64,000 bases of DNA from Marinicellulosiphila megalodicopiae (GTDB taxonomy: Bacteria; Pseudomonadota; Gammaproteobacteria; Pseudomonadales; Natronospirillaceae), in assembly GCF_045862395.1 (NCBI RefSeq), contig NZ_AP023087.1, positions 3,224,001 through 3,288,000 of the forward strand, read 5' to 3'. Positions 45,815 through 54,855 of the stretch are shown here, one piece after another (positions within the stretch are counted from its first letter, which is position 1; the number at the start of each line of letters is the position of its first letter). The translations under genes and the position numbers were made by a program. A model generated the notes under the pieces. That model made no database searches. It saw only the letters and a program-made list of their open reading frames with translations, and was not told where the DNA came from.

Positions 45815-46341
45815 TTATTTAAACTCATTCGACCGTTGCGCCCAAATCGAGCGCCGTTGGTTTGTAATAATTGTTGACGTGAATGCCCATGACACATAGC
45901 AATAGCTAAAGCATCGGCTGCATCTTCTTGAGGCAGTCCTGGCAATTTTAATAGATGTTTAACCATTAAACCCATTTGAGTTTTATCAGCATTACCGTTT
46001 CCTACAATTGCTTGTTTGATTTTACGTGCTGCGTATTCGTAAACAGGCATACTTGCTTGGGTTGCAGCTACAATAGCGCAGCCTCTGGCTTGACCAAGCT
46101 TTAATGCAGATTGCGCATTCACCCCCATAAACACTTCTTCAATGGCTAATTCTTGAGGTAAATATCGCTCAATAACTTCTGAGACATACACAAAAATAGC
46201 GTCTAAACGCTCAGGAAACGACGATAGCTTTTCAAGGCGAATGCAACCGGATGCTATATACTCTTGACGACTGCCCACTTGATTAATTACTCCATATCCC
46301 ATTTTACGAGAACCAGGGTCGATGCCTAAAATTATCGCCAA
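45811..46341 (-). CDS. ruvC: Holliday junction resolvase RuvC, TTG start
   Basis: A 176-residue endonuclease that cuts Holliday junctions. The acidic catalytic residues are visible: Asp8 in LGIDPG, Glu68 in AIEEVF, and Asp140/Asp143 in QEDAADALAIA. The start codon is TTG at 46341: a GAG box stands eight bases upstream, the conserved MAIILGIDPG begins there, and an in-frame stop lies just upstream. It is the first gene of a leftward series running through ruvA, ruvB, ybgC, tol-pal, cpoB and queC, and is preceded by a LexA box. Confidence 0.97.
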   Translation of the reverse strand: MAIILGIDPGSRKMGYGVINQVGSRQEYIASGCIRLEKLSSFPERLDAIFVYVSEVIERYLPQELAIEEVFMGVNAQSALKLGQARGCAIVAATQASMPVYEYAARKIKQAIVGNGNADKTQMGLMVKHLLKLPGLPQEDAADALAIAMCHGHSRQQLLQTNGARFGRNGRMSLNK

Positions 46342-46400
46342 AACACTTACTCAAAGTTGAAAAACCACATCATACTAAATCGCGCTTAGCAAGGATAGAG

Positions 46401-46420
46401 TACTGTTGATAGATACAGTG
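46401..46420. promoter_or_regulatory. LexA (SOS) box upstream of ruvC
   Basis: TACTGTTGATAGATACAGTG fits the gammaproteobacterial LexA operator CTGT-N8-ACAG (46403-46418), with the extended TACTGT...ACAGT ends. It lies about 60 bases before the ruvC start, a proper place to repress ruvCAB. SOS control of ruv genes is known in several gammaproteobacteria. Confidence 0.85.
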
Positions 46421-46460
46421 TTTTTTATGCAGCATGACCAAAACACGTTTCTTTAGGCGT

Positions 46461-46487
46461 AAAAAATGCGCAATGAAGCGCATTTTT
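46461..46487 (-). terminator. Terminator after the phosphatase-like gene
   Basis: The stem AAAAATGCGC/GCGCATTTTT with a six-base loop lies 15 bases past the stop codon at 46502 and is followed by Ts on the minus strand. Confidence 0.85.
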
Positions 46488-46501
46488 AATCAGCGAAGGG
46501 T

Positions 46502-47089
46502 TTATTCCATGAATAAATCATCAAAAGCATCTAAATCTGAATCATCATCGTAGCTGGATTCAGAATCGAATAATAACGTTAAGATATAATCTTCAAGAGT
46601 TGTCATTCCGCTTTTTTTACCAATATCTACTGCTTCTTGGACTGACATATCATGATTAAAAAATGCTTCAAGCGCCATCAATGCTCCCACTCTATTTGCA
46701 TTTGAGTCATGAATTAACACAAAACCTTTCGCTTCAAATGCCGTTTCAAATACGATCTCATTTATTTCATTTAACGTATTAATGTTAAAATCATCTAAAC
46801 CACTGACGGGTATAGAAACATAGCGCATACCCAGTGCTTCAATTTTTTTTCGTTCATTCCACGAGCCAATCTCCCCTGGCGAACGTAAATTAATAACCGT
46901 TTTAAACCCTTTTTGTGCCGCTAATTCAAATTCAGAACGAGTCGGTTGCGCAGAGGTTAAAATATTATCAAACACAGTAAACTCACGACGTAAATCAAGT
47001 AATGGGGGTTTTTCTGCAACTGCTTCAACACTCAATAATATTAAAGATAAGGATAAAATAAATAATCGAATCATACTCATCATGCGCAT
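46502..47089 (-). CDS. Exported tyrosine-phosphatase-like protein lacking the catalytic Cys
   Basis: A 195-residue protein with a signal peptide (about 1-25, VEAVA) and a dual-specificity-phosphatase-like (DUF442/BLH-type) domain: LTSAQPTRSEFELAAQKGFKT, VINLRSPGE, then a P-loop region VLIHDSNANRVGALMAL. The family's active-site signature is HCxxxxxR. Here the Cys codon position reads GAC (Asp), while the Arg is kept. It should therefore be inactive as a Cys-dependent phosphatase and may only bind phosphate or a partner. The C-terminal tail is Asp-rich (SSYDDDSDLDAFDD). It is monocistronic. Confidence 0.75.
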   Translation of the reverse strand: MRMMSMIRLFILSLSLILLSVEAVAEKPPLLDLRREFTVFDNILTSAQPTRSEFELAAQKGFKTVINLRSPGEIGSWNERKKIEALGMRYVSIPVSGLDDFNINTLNEINEIVFETAFEAKGFVLIHDSNANRVGALMALEAFFNHDMSVQEAVDIGKKSGMTTLEDYILTLLFDSESSYDDDSDLDAFDDLFME

Positions 47090-47297
47090 TTAATGCTCAA
47101 ACTAAAAAGGTGCATAAACACTACACGAGTCTCATTTTTTTACAACTTTGCGCAAAAAAATTGCTGACTCTCGCACAATTACTTATAAGGTTGTGGCAAA
47201 ACGGTTATTACTACACAATTTGTTACACAAAAAACAGTGCAAACCATTAAAGCCAAGCCTATATTAAAGTTGAGCTAAATTTTTTCTTGAGCGGTTT

Positions 47298-47621
47298 ATG
47301 AACTCATTATTTTCTGCCAGCCCACTGAATTATACTGGTACATCAGTTGTTGGCATACAAGGGTTAAAACAATCCATGTCCCGTATGACTGATCATGCGC
47401 AGAACATGCAAACCACTCATGTTGACACGCATAATCGCATTACACATCAAGACAAGGTAAACCTAAATCAGACTGTACCGTTTGATCAAGACACAAAACA
47501 ATACAGCAGCGAAGAGCAACTTATATACACATCAATAAGTGGCTTAGAAGCAAAAGCCAATGCAAAAGTCATTCAAACAAGCCTAGATACAATGGGCACA
47601 ATTTTAGATTTAAAAGCGTAA
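47298..47621 (+). CDS. Small protein with flagellar-rod-like C-terminus
   Basis: A 107-residue protein. Its end (SGLEAKANAKVIQTSLDTMGTIL) resembles the C-terminal helix of flagellar rod and hook proteins of the FlgC/FlgG type, but the protein is much shorter and lacks a clear N-terminal rod motif. The middle is polar and His/Gln/Thr-rich. It lies 40 bp before the metalloprotease gene on the same strand, so the two are likely co-expressed. Its function in flagella is a guess. Confidence 0.5.
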   Translation: MNSLFSASPLNYTGTSVVGIQGLKQSMSRMTDHAQNMQTTHVDTHNRITHQDKVNLNQTVPFDQDTKQYSSEEQLIYTSISGLEAKANAKVIQTSLDTMGTILDLKA

Positions 47622-47661
47622 AAACGCTTAAACCGGGGGCTAGCAATAACGAGGTGACATC

Positions 47662-48522
47662 ATGAGCACAATTAATGGCGTATACGCAAATGCAATTACA
47701 CCGGTCGCACCAAGACCGCAATCCGATAATGCATCCAACCAATCCCCAGCGCACGAACAATTTGCCAAAACTACGTTTGTTCCTGTTGAAGCAAGCCAAC
47801 AAAATGATGCGACTAAATCCTCTTCAGACCAACGCCCTGAACATGACCATTCTCGAAACAATCAACAAAATGTTCAAAATGAGCAGAATCAAAAACAAGT
47901 TGATGAGAAACAATTAAGTACAAAGGAAATGATTGAACAAAAAATTGAAGCGCAATTAATCTCCCAATTAAAATCAAGAGATATGGAAGTGCGTAACCAT
48001 GAAATGGCTCATAAAATTGTGGGTGGAAAATACGCAGGTGCCATAAATCTACAATATACAAAAGGGCCTGATGGAATGAATTACGCATCAGCTGGTGAAG
48101 TGAGTATATCCATTAGTCCATTAAACGACCCTCAAATGACGATTCAAAAGATGCGTCAAATAAAACAAGCTGCCCTGGCTCCTTCAGAACCTAGTAGCCA
48201 AGATCGATCAGTAGCAGCAATGGCCACTCAAATAGAAATTAAAGCCTATACAGAAATGGCTAAAATGGAACGTGCTGAAGAACAAGCAAAAGAACAAGCA
48301 AAAGAAGAAATGCGAACTGAAGCAGATAATAAAAACGACAAATCTGAATCACGAAATACTCAATCTAGTGATGATACTGTTCGAGGTGACAAACAGTCAG
48401 ATATTTCTGATGATGTATTATCAGCTGATGAGCGATTATCAGAAATTGAGTCGTCACACAAAAGCGCTAACACTGAATTTACCTCTCAACCAACAGGGCT
48501 TAACTTGAATGTTATTGCTTGA
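47662..48522 (+). CDS. SprA-related putative metalloprotease (CJM1_0395 family)
   Basis: A 286-residue protein. The central domain (about 95-205) has the zinc-protease motif HEMAH in VRNHEMAHKIVGGKYAG, followed by YTKGPDGMNYASAGEVSISISP and the family block KMRQIKQAALAPSEPSSQDRSVAA. The N- and C-terminal thirds are polar, low-complexity and Gln/Asn/Ser/Glu-rich, probably disordered. No signal peptide is seen. The start has a GAGGTG ribosome site. Substrate unknown; peptidase activity is inferred from the HExxH motif. Confidence 0.8.
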   Translation: MSTINGVYANAITPVAPRPQSDNASNQSPAHEQFAKTTFVPVEASQQNDATKSSSDQRPEHDHSRNNQQNVQNEQNQKQVDEKQLSTKEMIEQKIEAQLISQLKSRDMEVRNHEMAHKIVGGKYAGAINLQYTKGPDGMNYASAGEVSISISPLNDPQMTIQKMRQIKQAALAPSEPSSQDRSVAAMATQIEIKAYTEMAKMERAEEQAKEQAKEEMRTEADNKNDKSESRNTQSSDDTVRGDKQSDISDDVLSADERLSEIESSHKSANTEFTSQPTGLNLNVIA

Positions 48523-49166
48523 TGGATTGATTCATATCTAATCTATCTTTGTCTAATGACACAATCCGTAACGATTCAGATTACGTTCGGCAATATGCTC
48601 CTGCATTGCTCTAAAAAGCTTATTCAGCACAAGGTGAATGATGTGAGTTTACTTGGGTAAATATTTTGCTCATCTTGTGATTCCTCTACCTGGGGTCGAC
48701 TAATCGCCGTTAACATTTCCAGACAAACTTGTGATCGTTATTTAACTCGATTTGGACCTAAGCTGAATATTCCAATTATCATTTGGTTTAAAAATAATAT
48801 GAGATAAACAATTAATGGTGTAAGTTTAATTTTTTATTTTATTCAACCACTTAATTATGACATGACAAATTAATGAAAATGGCCCACTAAATAAAAAACC
48901 TATCCTAAAAAATTAACACTATTATTTTTAAAATTTAGTTTTCTAAAATGTTCTTTTAATAAATAAAATGATAAAAATTTAAGCATTTTCCATTATAGTT
49001 TTCACTACGTAAATTTTAAGTTAGTGAACATCATTGTTCAAAAAATACGATTTAACTTTTATACATAGTCATATCATCACTCTAAAAAATAGAGTAAGTT
49101 TATTTTCAATACATATTTTTTATACAAAAAATAATTATACTCAATGTTTCTAAATCACTAAGAAAA
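48523..49166. other. 644-bp intergenic region with a possible decayed coding remnant
   Basis: The right half (about 48800-49166) is very AT-rich with nothing supported. The left part (48553-48760) has more balanced composition and, on the minus strand, two successive frames that read as protein-like: one with QVCLEMLTAISRPQVEE and another with VLNKLFRAMQEHIAERNLNR that ends at a stop. This would fit a frameshifted gene remnant. I do not recognise the parent. Confidence 0.3.
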
Positions 49167-50720
49167 TTAGCATTTAAATTTTTGTAGAATCACTTGGATT
49201 TCATTAAATTTGTTATTCACAATTTCACTTTGTTGAATATTTTGCTCTGATAAATTATGGGACTTTTTACTGGCTTGTTGAATCACACTTACAAAATCTG
49301 TTGCTTGTAATGCAATGGTACTTTGGCTGTTTGTTGTAGATAAAATCTCATTATTTAATTGATCAATAATTCCTACTTCATCGGCAATGTTATTAAAAAT
49401 AGTGACCAGTTGATCTGCCTGTTCTAATGATTGCAATGCAAAATCACTGCTGTTTTGCATGGTTTTCACAGCATGCCCAGATCCATTAAGTAATTGTTCA
49501 ATTTGTTCACGTATTTGTTCTGTGGATTGTTGCGTTTTACCCGCTAATGCCCTTACTTCATCCGCCACAACCGCAAACCCCCGCCCTTGTTCACCTGCTC
49601 GAGCAGCTTCAATGGCTGCATTTAGAGCCAATAAATTAGTTTGCTCGGCAATTGAACGAATCACATCCAATACAGAACTGACCTGTTCACTGATTTTGGA
49701 TAAATTTTCCACAGCACTTCCTGCTGAAGTAATTTCGTTACTTAATTGTGATGCTATGGATTTGTTTTCTGCAACATGCTTTAACCCGCTTTTAGACATT
49801 TGCGATGCATCTTTTACAATATTTGTCACCGAAATCACATTGTTTGTATTTTTTTCAGTATATTCATTTAATAGTTTGACCGAATTTAATACCTCATTTA
49901 GCTTTACATCTTTATCTAATAAATTCAATTTGACTTGATTTGCTGCATTTTTGGCAAATTCAATCGAATCTGACTGCTGGGCTCCCAACACTTTTATCTG
50001 CTGAATCATAGACTGTAGTTTAATTACAAAACCATTCACCGACTTAGATAGTTTAATTAATTCAGGTGTACCTATTTCTTCAATTCGTGCGGTTAAATCT
50101 GCATTTCCACTGTTTAAATCTTCAGCTAAATTGGAAATTTTACTTAATGGTGAAATCACTTGGCGATGTAACGCCCACACGATCATTACCCCCACTAAAA
50201 TCATCGAAAGGGTCATAGTGACCACAATATTGATTAAAATAGAATTTAAAGAAGCTAACAACACTGAGAGATCCCAGTTAACTATTAACCAACCTACTTG
50301 GGTTTCAGTTTTTACATGGATAACAGGCACTTTTTGAAATAACCATTTATTTACAATTAAATAATCAACACTTTTATTTGACACAAATGCATTTAACCCT
50401 GAAAGAGCATTAACATCTTCTTCCAAATAATTAACAAGTATATTGTCTTCCATATCTAAAACTCTACCACCTAAAAAAGCGGTATGATTACTTGCTAGTT
50501 TTTCAAAACCATCTATGACAATTGAGTTTTTATTAAATCGAACTCCATTAACAATCTCTTCAGCTAGATTGATAGAAATAACACGATGGCTATTTAAATA
50601 TTGATCTGTAAATTCGGCACTTAGTTTCGTATTCAATAAATAAGCACCAATAGAAGTACTCATGACAAAAAACAACGCAAACAAAATAATGACGCGCTGC
50701 AATATTGTTAAATTTTTCAT
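49167..50720 (-). CDS. Methyl-accepting chemotaxis protein with periplasmic sensor
   Basis: A 517-residue chemoreceptor. Start chosen at 50720 (AGGG box), which puts TM1 at residues about 7-28. The periplasmic part (30-168) looks like a PDC/Cache-type sensor of modest size. TM2 is about 170-195, then HAMP (about 197-250) and the signalling domain with EQTNLLALNAAIEAARAGEQ and GRGFAVVADEVRALAGKTQQ. It is divergent from the free-standing sensor-domain protein at 50904, which may act with it. Ligand unknown. Confidence 0.9.
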   Translation of the reverse strand: MKNLTILQRVIILFALFFVMSTSIGAYLLNTKLSAEFTDQYLNSHRVISINLAEEIVNGVRFNKNSIVIDGFEKLASNHTAFLGGRVLDMEDNILVNYLEEDVNALSGLNAFVSNKSVDYLIVNKWLFQKVPVIHVKTETQVGWLIVNWDLSVLLASLNSILINIVVTMTLSMILVGVMIVWALHRQVISPLSKISNLAEDLNSGNADLTARIEEIGTPELIKLSKSVNGFVIKLQSMIQQIKVLGAQQSDSIEFAKNAANQVKLNLLDKDVKLNEVLNSVKLLNEYTEKNTNNVISVTNIVKDASQMSKSGLKHVAENKSIASQLSNEITSAGSAVENLSKISEQVSSVLDVIRSIAEQTNLLALNAAIEAARAGEQGRGFAVVADEVRALAGKTQQSTEQIREQIEQLLNGSGHAVKTMQNSSDFALQSLEQADQLVTIFNNIADEVGIIDQLNNEILSTTNSQSTIALQATDFVSVIQQASKKSHNLSEQNIQQSEIVNNKFNEIQVILQKFKC

Positions 50721-50903
50721 ACTTTTTACCCTAATAAACAATGTATTTTGTTTATAACTATTAATTAAATTCTTAATGCCTGAATTTAACCGAATCATCC
50801 AGAACTTCCTTTAGTGTAGATGAAAATTATTTTTTAGTAATAAATACACTTTTTATTTTATTGCCTATACTGATTTTTATTACTCAAAAAGATAGGTACT
50901 ACA

Positions 50904-51473
50904 ATGATGATTAAAATCGCTCTTCCTGCATTATTAGCATGCACATCTGCACTTGCTATTTCTCATGAATTTTCAGAACCAATGGAAGATCATTTAAAAA
51001 ATGAAGCTATGGGTTGGATTAATAATTCAGCGGTTATCAATGCAATTAACACCCAGAACATGAAACATGCCGGCTTAACTAATGCTGCAATTTTAGAATT
51101 AGATGGTAAGTGGCGCTCTGGAGTCAATTCAGGTAATTCAATGTTAATTGACTCACTATTAAGTAACGAACTTTCTCAATATTTAAAAGGTGTCAAAGAT
51201 GAATATGCAGGGCTATACACCGAAATTTTTGTTATGGATAATAAAGGTTTAAATGTAGGACAATCGGATATTACTTCTGATTATTGGCAAGGTGATGAAG
51301 GCAAATGGCAAAACACCTTTTCCAAAGGTGCCAATGCCTTTGAAATTGGTGATTTAGAAGAAGATGAGTCTACTGGTGAATTTCAATCGCAATTAAGCAC
51401 ATCAATTGTTGATCCAGCTACTGGCAAAGTGATTGGTGCTGTAACCATTGGCATTGCGATTGATGGTTTATAA
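50904..51473 (+). CDS. Exported free-standing PDC/Cache-like sensor-domain protein
   Basis: A 189-residue protein with a signal peptide (1-18, SALA) and a single domain resembling a periplasmic Cache/PDC sensor: TEIFVMDNKGLNVGQSDITSDYWQGDEGKW, followed by STSIVDPATGKVIGAVTIGI. These are the strand and turn patterns found in sensor kinases and chemoreceptors, but no membrane or signalling domain follows. It probably binds a small ligand in the periplasm. Being divergent from a chemoreceptor gene 183 bp away, it may deliver ligand to it; that is inference. Confidence 0.75.
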   Translation: MMIKIALPALLACTSALAISHEFSEPMEDHLKNEAMGWINNSAVINAINTQNMKHAGLTNAAILELDGKWRSGVNSGNSMLIDSLLSNELSQYLKGVKDEYAGLYTEIFVMDNKGLNVGQSDITSDYWQGDEGKWQNTFSKGANAFEIGDLEEDESTGEFQSQLSTSIVDPATGKVIGAVTIGIAIDGL

Positions 51474-51491
51474 TTTTCAAATAGAATGCAA

Positions 51492-52019
51492 TTAACCTGC
51501 ATTAAATTCAGGGCTATTTGCATTCATTGAAAACTCTTTTAGTTCATTTAAATCCTCAATTAACGTTTCTATATATTGCTCATTGGTTTTTTCATTCCAA
51601 GAAATTGCGACATATTTTCTATGTACCTCAATGGCATTGATATCTAACGACTGTTTAGTCAAAAACACTTTCAAAAATTGTGGAATGTCTGCATCGAAAT
51701 TTTTATTTTTCCACGTCCAACCATCGGGTAAATGAATCCCAGACTCACCTGTTGTACGTTGAATAAACCAAGTGTGTTCTATTTTTTGTTTTTCTTCTAA
51801 ATGTAATTGAAAAAAAATATTTGGAATTGTTTTTTTGTTAACCCTGCCATTTATGGATAAATCGTCCACCATTAACTGTTTAACTTTAAGCCCTGAATTT
51901 ATGGCTTTCATACGAATACTGGATTGTCTTTTTTGTCTTGGGGTAGGCTTAATATAAGCAAACGACCCAATAATCAGACAGCATGCTGCAAATAAAATTA
52001 ACCATTCAATTGTACCCAT
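51492..52019 (-). CDS. Single-span membrane protein of unknown function
   Basis: A 175-residue protein with an N-terminal membrane helix (about 4-22) and a basic cytosolic stretch (PTPRQKRQSSIRMKA), then a mixed alpha/beta domain with conserved-looking HLPDGWTWKNK and VAISWNEK segments. No named family is recognised. It sits two bases after the stop of 52022-52702 and downstream of the ABC-F gene, so all three are likely one transcript. Confidence 0.6.
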   Translation of the reverse strand: MGTIEWLILFAACCLIIGSFAYIKPTPRQKRQSSIRMKAINSGLKVKQLMVDDLSINGRVNKKTIPNIFFQLHLEEKQKIEHTWFIQRTTGESGIHLPDGWTWKNKNFDADIPQFLKVFLTKQSLDINAIEVHRKYVAISWNEKTNEQYIETLIEDLNELKEFSMNANSPEFNAG

Positions 52020-52021
52020 TT

Positions 52022-52702
52022 TTATTCACTCACAAACAAAGGTTTCAGCCCTTGTAATTGTTGTTCTAACGAATTGGTTACACTAGAGGAAAGTGTAAAG
52101 AAGTTTAATAATGCTTTTAGATTTGAATCATTTTGACAAGCTGCATGAATTCTCTGCCAAATGGCTTGATTGACTAACTGTAATTGTTTGTTTAACTCAA
52201 TTAACTCTGTTAATTCCCAGTCTCCCATTTTACCGTCTTGGTGTGAAAAATACTGACGCATCAAATAGGATTCTACTGAACGAATAATAAATTCATTTTG
52301 ATTAGCAAATGGAAGATGCGTATAGGTCATGGGTTTTAATTTTTTTAAAATCGGGCAACTCGAATTGGCCATTACCAGCCCTAAAAGTGAGCGCAAACCT
52401 TGCTCGATTCCAGTGCGTTTACTGACTGTACGCTCTTGTGTGATAACTTCAACATCAATTTTTTTATATCCGGGTAATTGACTAAAATCGTTCACTATCG
52501 TTTCTATATCTAAAGCGGCAGGGCAGCGTTCTACCGTACCGACTTTGTAAGGACAATTGACACATTGCTCGTTTTCCAGTTTTGTCCAATCCGCAGGCTC
52601 TTTTGTACGCAATGCATGATTGTCATTATTGGTAATATCCACCTCAAAGCATAAATCTTTTTGCTGGGCATCATTAAATTTAAAACGATATTCAATGGTC
52701 AT
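52022..52702 (-). CDS. Conserved cysteine-motif protein of unknown function
   Basis: A 226-residue soluble protein. Residues 46-62 hold a cluster of Cys (QCVNCPYK and ERCPAAL) that could bind a metal, and a later Cys is in SSCPILKKL. The rest is helical. There is no signal peptide. It follows uup after 9 bp. I recall similar genes beside an ABC-F gene in pseudomonads, but I cannot name a function. Confidence 0.65.
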   Translation of the reverse strand: MTIEYRFKFNDAQQKDLCFEVDITNNDNHALRTKEPADWTKLENEQCVNCPYKVGTVERCPAALDIETIVNDFSQLPGYKKIDVEVITQERTVSKRTGIEQGLRSLLGLVMANSSCPILKKLKPMTYTHLPFANQNEFIIRSVESYLMRQYFSHQDGKMGDWELTELIELNKQLQLVNQAIWQRIHAACQNDSNLKALLNFFTLSSSVTNSLEQQLQGLKPLFVSE

Positions 52703-52711
52703 ATTGTTTCT

Positions 52712-54625
52712 CTAGGACATTAATTCTTCGATTTCAACCCAGCGCTCTAATGAAGCGTCTAATGCTTCTTGAGCTTGAGTAAGTTGTGCTAACACTGAGG
52801 CACTTAAATCAGCCGATTGCGCATAAAAATCTGGCTGACAGGTTTGTTTTGTCAATTCTGCAATCTGTGATTCTAGGCCCGCCATTTTATCAGGCAATTC
52901 ATCAAATTCACGTTGAACTTGGTAACTTAATTTCTTTTTAGGCTTAGTCGTCACAATTTTTTCGTTACTTGTTGTAACTGGCTCTACTTTTAAACCGCTT
53001 GATTGTTTAGGAGCATTGGTTTTTTTATTGAACACATTTGGCCAAACCCCACCTTGACGCTTCCAGTCATTAAAGCCACCCACGTAATGATTCACCGCAC
53101 CTTCACCTTCAAATGCCCAAACATCGGTCACAACATTATCTAGGAACGTTCTATCATGACTGACTAATAACAATGTGCCGTCAAAGTTAAGCAATAACGT
53201 TTCTAGTAATTCTAATGTGTCCATATCCAAGTCATTGGTTGGCTCATCCATTACTAATAAGTTTACAGGTCGGCTGAATAATTTAGCCAATACTAATCGG
53301 TTGGCTTCACCACCTGATAAAACACTAACAGGCTGTCTGCAACGCTCAGGCGAAAACAAGAAATCTTCTAAGTAGCTGATGATATGACGGCGACGGCCAT
53401 TAATATCAATAAAGTCGCTGCCTTCGCTTACAAAATCTTGAACGGTTTTGCTCATATCCAAGGCCATACGTTGCTGATCAAAATAGCCAACTTGTAACGT
53501 CGTACCGGTTTTAACAGAGCCAGAAGTTGGCTCAAGTTGACCCAATAACATTTTAATTAATGTGGTTTTACCGATACCGTTTGGCCCAATAAATCCAATT
53601 TTGTCGCCACGACGAACTAAACATGAAAAATCTTTAACTATGGTTTGACCATCAAACCCCACGCTTGCATTTTTAGATTCAAACACAACCTTGCCTGAGC
53701 TCTGACCGTTTTGTACATCGAAGTTCACTGAACCTTGACGGGTTAAACGCTGGCTACGCTGGTTACGTAATGATTCTAACGCGCGAACACGGCCTTCATT
53801 ACGAGTTCGACGCGCCTTAATACCTTGGCGAATCCACACTTCTTCGTCAGCTAATTTTTTATCAAAATGCGCCCATTGCATTTCTTCATCGGCTAAGCAT
53901 TTTTCTTTATATTCAACAAATTGCTCATATTTGCCTTTAAACGTTAAAAACTTACCACGGTCAATTTCTAATAAATCCGTTGCGACTGCATCCACAAACG
54001 CCCTGTCATGAGAAATAAATAACACAGCGCCTTTAAAGGATTTTAAAAACTCTTCTAACCAGTTAACCATTTCAATATCCAAATGGTTGGTTGGCTCATC
54101 TAGTAATAATACATCAGGGCTTTGAACTAACGCCTTACCTAACAACACTCGACGACGCCAGCCACCGCTTAAATCACCCATCGAATCTTCTGCATTTAAT
54201 TCCAAACGTTGTAAGATTTGCTTGATTCGATTATCAACGTCCCAGCCATCTTGCGCTTCTATGATGTTTTGTAACTCAGTCAGTTTGTCCATATCCGGAT
54301 CAGCACTGATAGAAATTTCGTTATATTCAGCAAGGGCGCTGACTACTTCGTGTACACCTTCGCTGATCACAGACTCAACCGTTACATCCATTCGATCGGG
54401 TAAGTCCTGTTGTAAATACCCAATTTTCAACGAGGCTTCTTTTCTGACCACACCCGAATCAGGAAGATGTTCGCCTTCAACAATTTTCAACATTGTTGAT
54501 TTACCAGCGCCATTTCGACCAATAACACAAACACGCTGACCACGTTCGATATTCCAGTTTACTTCTTTTAATAAGTCGTGTTGACCAAAGGCAATGGAGA
54601 CATCTTGAAAACTAATAAGGGGCAT
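52712..54625 (-). CDS. uup: ABC-F ATPase, Uup-like
   Basis: A 637-residue ABC-F protein with two ATPase halves and no membrane part. Walker A motifs are GRNGAGKST (37-45) and GPNGIGKTT (about 346-354). Signature motifs are LSGGWRRRV and LSGGEANRL, and both Walker B motifs read LLDEPTNHLD or VMDEPTNDLD. A C-terminal coiled-coil extension (about 555-637) is typical of Uup, which acts on ribosomes or replication intermediates. First of a three-gene leftward unit. Confidence 0.92.
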   Translation of the reverse strand: MPLISFQDVSIAFGQHDLLKEVNWNIERGQRVCVIGRNGAGKSTMLKIVEGEHLPDSGVVRKEASLKIGYLQQDLPDRMDVTVESVISEGVHEVVSALAEYNEISISADPDMDKLTELQNIIEAQDGWDVDNRIKQILQRLELNAEDSMGDLSGGWRRRVLLGKALVQSPDVLLLDEPTNHLDIEMVNWLEEFLKSFKGAVLFISHDRAFVDAVATDLLEIDRGKFLTFKGKYEQFVEYKEKCLADEEMQWAHFDKKLADEEVWIRQGIKARRTRNEGRVRALESLRNQRSQRLTRQGSVNFDVQNGQSSGKVVFESKNASVGFDGQTIVKDFSCLVRRGDKIGFIGPNGIGKTTLIKMLLGQLEPTSGSVKTGTTLQVGYFDQQRMALDMSKTVQDFVSEGSDFIDINGRRRHIISYLEDFLFSPERCRQPVSVLSGGEANRLVLAKLFSRPVNLLVMDEPTNDLDMDTLELLETLLLNFDGTLLLVSHDRTFLDNVVTDVWAFEGEGAVNHYVGGFNDWKRQGGVWPNVFNKKTNAPKQSSGLKVEPVTTSNEKIVTTKPKKKLSYQVQREFDELPDKMAGLESQIAELTKQTCQPDFYAQSADLSASVLAQLTQAQEALDASLERWVEIEELMS

Positions 54626-54855
54626 AAAACACTCAGATTGAAAAAAAGCGGTATTTTAGAGGTTTTTAAGGAAATGTACGACGAAATTAACAAAAAAAGA
54701 CGGATTTAAACGATTTTAGTGAAATAAAGTGATGAAAACCTGGTGGGAATAACAGAAATTATTCTCAAAATTACACGTTGCAGCAGGCCCAAATCCATTA
54801 AATATTAAACCTTCGAAATTAAAAGGATGATTAATATTAGGCATACTTAAAACAG

